A program made the translations under genes and the position numbers. From Tannerella sp. (GTDB lineage Bacteria > Bacteroidota > Bacteroidia > Bacteroidales > Tannerellaceae): 5,341 nucleotides of DNA. Under the pieces are notes generated by a model, which saw only the letters and a list, made by a program, of their open reading frames with translations, was not told the DNA's origin and did no database searches. The stretch covers positions 1 through 5,341 of the forward strand of contig JAITDQ010000383.1 in assembly GCA_031282485.1 (NCBI GenBank), in the 5' to 3' direction. This document shows positions 1-5,341 of the stretch, piece by piece (position 1 is the stretch's first letter; each line of letters opens with the position of its first letter).

Positions 1-37
1 TATTAAAGGGCGCTCCATAAATACTAAATTATTTAGC
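1..37 (+). other. AT-rich leader before the SusC-like gene; reading frame open upstream
   Basis: This short stretch precedes the assigned transporter start. No Shine-Dalgarno-like purine tract sits at the usual distance, which is normal for Bacteroidota, and no convincing promoter hexamers are visible in so short a sequence. The frame of the downstream gene has no stop codon between base 2 and the ATG at 38, so a start outside the window cannot be excluded. The other two forward frames are closed by TAA codons at 4-6 and 18-20. It is either a 5' leader or the first codons of a longer transporter gene. Confidence 0.5.
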
Positions 38-3000
38 ATGACAAAAATATTATATTTAATCGGAACATCCAAAAAGTTCCCGTTTTTTATCGTTTTTTTA
101 CTTGCCTTATATGGCAGTATCTCGTCGATATCCGCCCAGACGACAATTCAAGGTATAGTGTTTGACAAACGGGACAATGTACCAATCACCGGCGCTGCCG
201 TATTAATCAAAGGCGGTAAAACGGATGCCGGCACGGTGACCGATATTGATGGCCGGTTTGAAATCAATGTACCTTCCCTGCCGGCTACTATCGTAGTCAG
301 TTATATCGGTTACAGACAGGAAGAAATTGACATCTACGAAAAACCGGACGAAGCGATTCTTATCCCGTTGCAGGAAAGTCTTAACACATTGAATGAAGTG
401 GTGGTGATCGGATATGGGACACAGAAGAGAAGTGATTTTACCGGATCGGTAACAACTGTTCCTTCCGTATCGCTCAATCAAATTACAAGCTCATTTGAGC
501 GTACGCTGCAAGGAGCTGTTTCCGGTGTACAGATTACGCAAAACTCCGGTCAGCCGGGAGGCTCCACCAGCATCCGTATTCGCGGAAGCAACAGCATCAA
601 TGGAGGAAACGAGCCTTTATTTGTGATTGATGGCTTTCCTGTTTATAATGATAACAGTCTGGTTTCTTCGAACGCCGTATCCGGTGGAGATATAAATGCT
701 TTAGCAAGTATTAATCCAAGTGATGTTGAGTCTATAGACGTATTGAAAGATGCGTCGGCAACGGCTATATATGGTTCGCGCGGAGCGAACGGCGTGATTA
801 TGATTACAACTAAAAAGGGAAAAGCCGGCAAAAGTGTAGTGGCATACGACGTTTCGTATGGAGAGCAACGCGTAATACATCCAATCGAGGTGATTACGGA
901 TTCTAAAGCATGGGCGCGGGTGCGAAACGATGCACGCGTCAACGCCGGTAAAAAGCCGTTTTATACGGAAGAACAGATCGCCGCTTTGCCGAAGGGTACC
1001 GATTGGCAAAAGGCAGGTTTCAGGAATGCTCTGATTCGGAATCACCAGTTATCTGTTTCGGGAGGAAATGAAAATACTCGTTATGCTATTTCCGGTAATT
1101 ATTTTGATCAGGAAGGCGTTTTGAAAAATACGGATTTCAAACGCTATTCGGCGCGAATCAACTTGGATCAGCAAGTTTTTACCCGCCTGAAAGTGGGTAC
1201 AAGTCTAACGGCAAGCAGGGTGCAATCTCAGATAGCCGACGGAGGCGTCGTCAGGGCATTGTTGCTTATGCCTCCGGTCGTATCCGTCCGTGATGCATCA
1301 GGCGAATATACCTATCAAAGTGAATTTGAAAGCCCGTTAGGTAATCCTGTCGCCACGCTGGAGAAGGAAATCAACCATTCGACTACATACCGCCTGTTCG
1401 GAAATATATATGGAGAATATGATTTTGGAAAAGGTCTTTCGGCTAAAGTTTCGTTCGGTACCGATGTGATTACCAACAAAGAAAACAGGTTTATCCCTTC
1501 ATCCATTTATCAGGGAGCCAATTCGACGGCCGACAGTAAAGCAACCGTAGGCAGTAAGACGTCGTTTTCATGGCTGAATGAAAATACGGTGAGTTATGCA
1601 AAAACGATTCGAAACATTCACTCGTTCACGTTATTGGGCGGTTATACGCAACAGGCTTTTCGGTCGGAGCGGGTGTTGGCAGGTTCGCAGGGATTCGTGA
1701 CGGACCTTCTTACCTATAACGATTTGGGTAGCGGAAGCATATATAACCAGCCCGGTTCATCATCAAGCGAATGGGCGTTAAATTCCGTTCTCGGCAGGAT
1801 AAATTATGCCTACAAAAGTACTTATTATGTAACTGTTACAGCCCGGGCAGATGGTTCTTCCCGCTTTGGAAAAAATGAAAAATGGGGATATTTTCCTTCG
1901 GCAGCGTTGGCATGGAATTTGACGAATGCAAGTTTTGTCAAACTGCCGAAAACAATCACCAACCTGAAATTAAGAGCCAGCGCCGGCATCACCGGTAATC
2001 AGGAAATAGGTCAGTATAATTCGTTATCTACACTTGCAGACAATCTTTACTATTTTGGAGGAAGTCCGGCAGTTGGTTTTTCTCCGAATCGCATTGGCAA
2101 CCCGGATTTAGGTTGGGAAAAAACAGCCCAGTATGATGCCGGAATTGACATTTCTTTCTTTAAAGACAGGTTGACGGTTGTTGTGGACTGGTATTACAAG
2201 AAAACGACCGACTTGCTCCTGAACGTCCCGCTACCTTACACTACCGGTCAGTCGGAAGTATTACTGAACTACGGGTCGGTAGCAAACAAAGGTTTTGAAC
2301 TGGAAACAGGCACGAATCTTCAATTCGGGAAAGTTTCCTGGGACGGAAACCTGACGTATTCCGTCAATCGTAACAAAGTGCTGAGTTTGGGAAAAGATTC
2401 GAAAGAAGAATATATTATCAGCGGAGTGAGCATTGCGGAAGTGGGACAACCGCTCGGCTCGTTTTATGGGTTAAAAGCCGATGGCGTTTTCCAATCGGAT
2501 GATGATATAGCCAATCTGCCGGTTTACCTGACCAAAAATCAACCCGGCGACCAGCGGTATGTCGACATCAACCACGACAATAAAATCACTGCCGCCGATG
2601 ACCGTGTGATTATAGGGAACGCCGAACCGGATTTCATCGGAGGGTTTATCAACAATTTCGGTTACCGGAATTTCGATTTGAATATCTTTTTCCAGGGTTC
2701 TTATGGGAATCAGGTGTACAATCGAAACAAGGAACAACTGGAAATATTGAGCGGCCAACAGAATGTGTCTGTAACGGCATTAGACCGCTGGACGCCCGAA
2801 AATCAGGGGAATGAAGTTCCCCGTGCTTATGAAGATCCGGCGGTAGTCATTAACAGCCGGAATGTGGAAGACGCTTCCTATCTGCGCTTGAAAGAATTGT
2901 CATTTGGTTATACCCTGCCAAGGAAACTGATATCCAAATGGAGTATTTCCAGCTTACGGATTTACGTATCTGCACAAAACCTGATTACCTTGACCCGTTA

Positions 3001-3115
3001 TTCCGGTTTCGATCCGGAGGTAAGTACAAATCAGGCAACTATTAATCAGGGAATAGACAATCAGTCTTATCCGAATGCAAAATCAATTTACGGCGGATTA
3101 AGTATCAAGTTTTAA
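38..3115 (+). CDS. SusC/RagA-family TonB-linked outer-membrane transporter
   Basis: This is the predicted TonB-dependent importer of a glycan-uptake complex, a 22-stranded outer-membrane barrel that works with the SusD-like lipoprotein encoded next. Residues 1-34 form a signal peptide with basic residues (KK at 12-13), a hydrophobic core at about 14-27, and likely cleavage after SAQ (32-34). A carboxypeptidase-regulatory-like beta-sandwich domain follows at about 36-112. The TonB-box-like segment NEVVVIGYG lies at 119-127. The plug spans about 128-262 and carries SIRIRGSNS (178-186), PLFVIDGFPV (193-202) and VLKDASATAIYGSRGANGV (235-253), all hallmarks of SusC plugs. The barrel fills the rest, with SYLRLKELSFGYTLP at 947-961 and a C-terminal Phe typical of BAM-targeted barrels. 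The length of 1025 aa is normal for the family, and I see no frameshift. There is no STN domain between the signal peptide and the regulatory-like domain, which argues against direct FecR/sigma signalling. The ATG at 38 is the first in-window start, but the frame stays open to the left edge. The family assignment is secure; the substrate is unknown. Confidence 0.97.
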   Translation: MTKILYLIGTSKKFPFFIVFLLALYGSISSISAQTTIQGIVFDKRDNVPITGAAVLIKGGKTDAGTVTDIDGRFEINVPSLPATIVVSYIGYRQEEIDIYEKPDEAILIPLQESLNTLNEVVVIGYGTQKRSDFTGSVTTVPSVSLNQITSSFERTLQGAVSGVQITQNSGQPGGSTSIRIRGSNSINGGNEPLFVIDGFPVYNDNSLVSSNAVSGGDINALASINPSDVESIDVLKDASATAIYGSRGANGVIMITTKKGKAGKSVVAYDVSYGEQRVIHPIEVITDSKAWARVRNDARVNAGKKPFYTEEQIAALPKGTDWQKAGFRNALIRNHQLSVSGGNENTRYAISGNYFDQEGVLKNTDFKRYSARINLDQQVFTRLKVGTSLTASRVQSQIADGGVVRALLLMPPVVSVRDASGEYTYQSEFESPLGNPVATLEKEINHSTTYRLFGNIYGEYDFGKGLSAKVSFGTDVITNKENRFIPSSIYQGANSTADSKATVGSKTSFSWLNENTVSYAKTIRNIHSFTLLGGYTQQAFRSERVLAGSQGFVTDLLTYNDLGSGSIYNQPGSSSSEWALNSVLGRINYAYKSTYYVTVTARADGSSRFGKNEKWGYFPSAALAWNLTNASFVKLPKTITNLKLRASAGITGNQEIGQYNSLSTLADNLYYFGGSPAVGFSPNRIGNPDLGWEKTAQYDAGIDISFFKDRLTVVVDWYYKKTTDLLLNVPLPYTTGQSEVLLNYGSVANKGFELETGTNLQFGKVSWDGNLTYSVNRNKVLSLGKDSKEEYIISGVSIAEVGQPLGSFYGLKADGVFQSDDDIANLPVYLTKNQPGDQRYVDINHDNKITAADDRVIIGNAEPDFIGGFINNFGYRNFDLNIFFQGSYGNQVYNRNKEQLEILSGQQNVSVTALDRWTPENQGNEVPRAYEDPAVVINSRNVEDASYLRLKELSFGYTLPRKLISKWSISSLRIYVSAQNLITLTRYSGFDPEVSTNQATINQGIDNQSYPNAKSIYGGLSIKF
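2564..2599 (+). other. EF-hand/dockerin-like acidic loop within the SusC-like barrel
   Basis: Residues 843-854 of the transporter read DINHDNKITAAD. Oxygen-bearing residues fall at loop positions 1, 3, 5 and 12 (D843, N845, D847, D854), matching the spacing of an EF-hand or dockerin calcium loop. Comparable DxNxDxK segments are common in SusC-family proteins before an 'IIGN' strand, as here (858-861). Calcium binding at an extracellular loop is inferred and not shown by the sequence alone. Confidence 0.5.
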
Positions 3116-3135
3116 CATATTTAAATTACGTATAA
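3116..3135 (+). other. 20-base susC-susD type intergenic spacer
   Basis: The gap is very AT-rich and contains TTTAAATT-like sequence but no hairpin, terminator or Shine-Dalgarno motif. The spacing supports co-transcription of the transporter and the lipoprotein. An A/T-rich leader just before the start codon is the usual arrangement for translation in this phylum. Confidence 0.6.
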
Positions 3136-4572
3136 ATGAAAAAAATAATACTGTTTATATTGGTTTCCGGTTTTTTATCATGCACATCATTAGACGAAAC
3201 CCCCGATTCCATTCTTACATCCGGACAATTCTACAAAACAACGGAAGATGCCACAGCCGCCGTTAACGGCGTATATGAGGCCACGTTGAATCCGGGAGCA
3301 ATTATGATGTATAATCGTTTGTTTAATCTGGCAATGGAGGTTCAGACCGACGACGTGATTGCCGGGCAACGTGTGACTAATGTGGATGTGCGGGCGATGT
3401 CGTCGTTAACACATTCCACAACCAATGATCGTGTGGACGAACTTTGGAAAGAACATTACACTGCAATCAACAGAGCGTGCACGGCTATTGACTATATTGA
3501 GGAAATGGAGGATATAGATGAAACGCGGAAAACGCGCTTAATCAACGAAGCCAAATTCTTACGCGGATTGTTGTATTTTAATCTGGTGCGTTTATGGGGT
3601 GAAGTCCCGCTTGTTATTCATTCTCCAGCATCTGTCGGTAAGGAAGACATTGAAGTCAGCCGCACTCCGGTTGAAGACGTGTATGCCCAGATAATTAAGG
3701 ATCTGACGGATGCGGAAAACTTACCGGCTCCGAACGAATATTCGCCCGGTGATGCGGGACGTGCAACCGGAGGTGCGGCAAAAGCATTACTTTCTTTGGT
3801 TTATCTGACGCGTGGGGAATGGAACCTGGCAGCTCAAAAAAGCCGGGAAGTAATCAATGGTTCTTACGGATATGATTTGTTTGAGAATTTTGCCGACGCA
3901 TTCGATGCCGCCACTAAAAATGGAAAAGAACATGTCTTTTCCGCTCAATGTCAGGGTGGAAACGGCAAAGGAAACCGGCTGGGTTCATCCTGTACGCCGA
4001 CAGGAATCCCCGGTATTGCAGCTGCCGGTACGGATGAACTCGGTCCGGGGGTATATGAGCTTTTCGAAGAGCGTGATAAACGCAGAGATGTGACTTTTTT
4101 TACCAGTCTGGTAAGTCCGAGGGATGGAAAAACGTATACGTTCGAACCGCATTTCTGCAAATATTTTGACCCTGCGGAAATTTCAAATCCGACGGAATCC
4201 AATCGGAATGTGCCGGTTATTCGTTTTGCTGAAATATTGCTTGTTCATGCGGAAGCCGTCAACGAAGCAGAAGGCGTCCCTTCTGCCGAAGCGTATGCAT
4301 CCGTTAACCGCGTAAGGCAACGGGCCGGCCTGGATAATTTGCCGGTCGGCTTGTCGCAGGCGGAATTTCGTGAGGCGGTCTATCTGGAACGCCGCCTTGA
4401 ACTGATGTTTGAATTTCACCGCTGGTTCGACCTGGCACGGACAAAACGTTTGATTTCAGCGCTCGAAAAGGCAGGGAAAATCAATGTGCAGGAACGTCAC
4501 TATTTATTACCCGTACCACAGCGGGAAATAGACTTGAATCCAAAATTAACGCAAAATCCCGGTTGGGATTGA
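3136..4572 (+). CDS. SusD/RagB-family glycan-binding outer-membrane lipoprotein
   Basis: This is the predicted surface lipoprotein that binds glycan and caps the SusC-like transporter in a pedal-bin type complex. The protein starts MKKIILFILVSGFLSC, a lipoprotein signal with lipidated Cys16. Acidic residues soon after it (D20, E21) may favour surface export. The N-terminal SusD-like domain covers about 20-230. It includes TEDATAAVNGVYEAT (36-50), the conserved FLRGLLYFNLVRLWGEVPLV (141-160) and TPR-like helices around 215-240. The C-terminal SusD/RagB domain follows, with VIRFAEILLVHAEAVNEAEG (361-380), NRVRQRAGL (391-399) and ERRLELMFEFHRWFDLARTK (418-437). It ends in the family-typical LLPVPQREIDLNPKLTQNPG (457-476). 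At 478 aa it is at the short end for the family but appears complete. The ATG at 3136 is chosen because it begins the lipoprotein signal directly. It lies downstream of its partner transporter and upstream of a sulfatase, so its ligand is probably a sulfated glycan. The ligand cannot be read from the sequence. Confidence 0.97.
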   Translation: MKKIILFILVSGFLSCTSLDETPDSILTSGQFYKTTEDATAAVNGVYEATLNPGAIMMYNRLFNLAMEVQTDDVIAGQRVTNVDVRAMSSLTHSTTNDRVDELWKEHYTAINRACTAIDYIEEMEDIDETRKTRLINEAKFLRGLLYFNLVRLWGEVPLVIHSPASVGKEDIEVSRTPVEDVYAQIIKDLTDAENLPAPNEYSPGDAGRATGGAAKALLSLVYLTRGEWNLAAQKSREVINGSYGYDLFENFADAFDAATKNGKEHVFSAQCQGGNGKGNRLGSSCTPTGIPGIAAAGTDELGPGVYELFEERDKRRDVTFFTSLVSPRDGKTYTFEPHFCKYFDPAEISNPTESNRNVPVIRFAEILLVHAEAVNEAEGVPSAEAYASVNRVRQRAGLDNLPVGLSQAEFREAVYLERRLELMFEFHRWFDLARTKRLISALEKAGKINVQERHYLLPVPQREIDLNPKLTQNPGWD

Positions 4573-4589
4573 TTAAAATGAAATGATTT
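4573..4589 (+). other. 17-base spacer with two decoy ATGs before the sulfatase gene
   Basis: The spacer between the SusD-like stop codon and the sulfatase start contains ATGs at 4578 and 4583. The first reads ATG AAA TGA, a two-codon frame ending at 4586. The second, in another frame, reaches TAA after ten codons. Neither can encode the sulfatase; the first in-frame start after the TGA at 4584-4586 is the ATG at 4590. There is no terminator-like hairpin, which supports one transcript through all three genes. Confidence 0.6.
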
Positions 4590-5341
4590 ATGAATACATG
4601 CAGAGAACTTATTAAACGTAGCCTTCTGTTTTCCGGTTACATATTTCCTGTTGTGGCCTGTACATCGGTTAAGCAGAACGAAAATGAGAAACGGCCCAAT
4701 ATCCTGTTTATCTATGCGGATGATTTGGGCTGGACGGATGTAGCCTCCGGCAGCAACTACTACGAAACGCCGGCCATTGACAGGCTGGCAAGCGAAAGTT
4801 TCCGTTTTCTGGAAGCCTATTCCTGTGGCCCGAACAGCGCACCCAGCCGGGCGTCTCTTCTGACGGGAAAATACACGCCGCGGCATGGCGTTTTTACAGT
4901 CGGAACAAGCGAACGTGGAGATTCTACATTCCGAAAACTTATTCCTGTTCAAAACCAAACAACGCTCGATCTTAATTTTGTTACCATTGCGGAAGAGTTG
5001 AAACATGCCGGATATGAAACCGGACTGGTAGGAAAATGGCAATTGGGACATAACAGGGTAGGCACCGGCCCGCAACAGCAGGGATTTGATTTTGTAATCG
5101 CCGGTAGCGGAGGGCCGAACAGCTATTTCTATCCATACGGGGCAAAGAACAATGAGACGGTTCACGAAGGAATAAATGACGGAAAAGAAGGCGAATACCT
5201 GACCGATCGGCTGACCGACGAGGCCATTCGTTTTATTTCGGAAAAAAGAGAAAGACCTTTCTTTCTCTATCTTTCTCATTTTGCCGTACATACGCCGACA
5301 CAGGCGAAAGAAGAAAAGATAGCCAAATATCAGGCGAAGCG
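4590..5341 (+). CDS. Type I sulfatase lipoprotein, serine-type (3' end beyond the window)
   Basis: This predicted formylglycine-dependent sulfatase of the alkaline-phosphatase superfamily would hydrolyse sulfate esters on the glycan handled by the SusCD pair. Only 250 codons are visible; family members are usually about 450-550 aa, so roughly half is missing. The N-terminus has a lipoprotein signal with lipobox VVAC (21-24), predicting membrane anchoring at the periplasmic or cell-surface face. The catalytic domain begins at RPNILFIYADDLGW (35-48), where D44 and D45 are the expected calcium ligands. The activation motif SAPSRASLLTG lies at 83-93, with Ser83 in the formylglycine position and Arg87. 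The GKW segment follows (K149), but the usual next residue His is Gln151. LSHFAVHTP (228-236) supplies the conserved substrate-side His234. The C-terminal Asp/Asn metal ligands and Lys lie outside the window. The start is fixed by an in-frame TGA at 4584-4586, the lipoprotein signal and the absence of any other in-frame Met. The sulfatase family is secure; subfamily and substrate position are not determinable here. Confidence 0.95.
   Translation, partial: MNTCRELIKRSLLFSGYIFPVVACTSVKQNENEKRPNILFIYADDLGWTDVASGSNYYETPAIDRLASESFRFLEAYSCGPNSAPSRASLLTGKYTPRHGVFTVGTSERGDSTFRKLIPVQNQTTLDLNFVTIAEELKHAGYETGLVGKWQLGHNRVGTGPQQQGFDFVIAGSGGPNSYFYPYGAKNNETVHEGINDGKEGEYLTDRLTDEAIRFISEKRERPFFLYLSHFAVHTPTQAKEEKIAKYQAK
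4836..4868 (+). other. Sulfatase activation motif (Ser-type formylglycine site)
   Basis: The codons give SAPSRASLLTG, matching the sulfatase signature [C/S]-x-P-x-R followed by the TG turn. The residue to be oxidised to formylglycine is Ser83 (AGC at 4836-4838). Ser-type sites need a radical-SAM maturase of the anSME/AtsB type; the oxygen-dependent FGE enzyme acts on Cys-type sites. A cysteine four residues earlier (C79, TGT at 4824-4826) is followed by x-P but lacks the Arg at +4, so it should not be the modified residue. Confidence 0.9.

Noticed and set aside
643..1045. Two overlapping minus-strand open frames of about 100 codons inside the transporter gene.
   Set aside because: They are wholly antisense to conserved plug and barrel sequence and resemble no known protein; two frames overlapping each other also points to shadows.
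3139..3145. Run of seven A residues just after the SusD-like start codon, considered as a slippage or phase-variation site.
   Set aside because: Lys-Lys-Ile codons at lipoprotein signal starts commonly give such runs in AT-rich genomes, the frame is intact, and nothing else suggests phase variation.
3857..4315. Short plus-strand alternative-frame open frames within the SusD-like gene.
   Set aside because: They lie inside a conserved coding frame and have no independent start signals or recognisable protein features.
4323..4350. GGCCGGCC palindrome followed by a GCCGG repeat, considered as a hairpin or terminator.
   Set aside because: It lies within the SusD-like coding region, has no following T tract, and encodes ordinary conserved-region residues.
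4500..5291. A 263-codon minus-strand open frame antisense to the end of the SusD-like gene and the sulfatase.
   Set aside because: It overlaps two strongly supported plus-strand genes, its translation shows no recognisable domain, signal or motif, and it is best explained as a codon-bias shadow.

Overview
The window reads as part of a polysaccharide utilization locus (PUL) from a member of the Bacteroidota. The main evidence is an adjacent SusC-type TonB-dependent transporter and SusD-type glycan-binding lipoprotein, a pairing essentially confined to that phylum. The starts lack clear Shine-Dalgarno motifs and have AT-rich leaders, and two proteins carry lipoprotein signals, which also fits. 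I cannot name genus or species from the sequence.

Layout, all on the + strand: bases 1-37 are a short AT-rich leader that is still open in the frame of the first gene. A complete SusC/RagA-family outer-membrane transporter occupies 38-3115 (1025 aa). After a 20-base gap comes a complete SusD/RagB-family lipoprotein at 3136-4572 (478 aa). After a 17-base gap, a type I (alkaline-phosphatase-fold) sulfatase lipoprotein starts at 4590 and runs off the end of the window with 250 codons visible. No RNA gene, mobile element, CRISPR array, tandem repeat or terminator-like hairpin was seen, and no gene-free stretch exceeds 40 bases.

The three genes are same-strand and nearly contiguous, so they are most simply one operon. 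SusC and SusD should form the outer-membrane complex that captures and imports an oligosaccharide, powered by TonB. The sulfatase would remove sulfate esters from the same glycan, so the substrate is probably a sulfated polysaccharide or host glycan. The sugar cannot be identified because the glycoside hydrolases, lyases and regulator lie outside the window. The transporter lacks the STN domain used in sigma/anti-sigma signalling, so the regulator is more likely a hybrid two-component or SusR-like protein, but none is visible.

The most notable details are in the sulfatase. The residue that becomes formylglycine is serine rather than cysteine. The usual His of the GKWHLG active-site motif is Gln. 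Otherwise this is an ordinary PUL core, and I see no evidence of a previously undescribed system.
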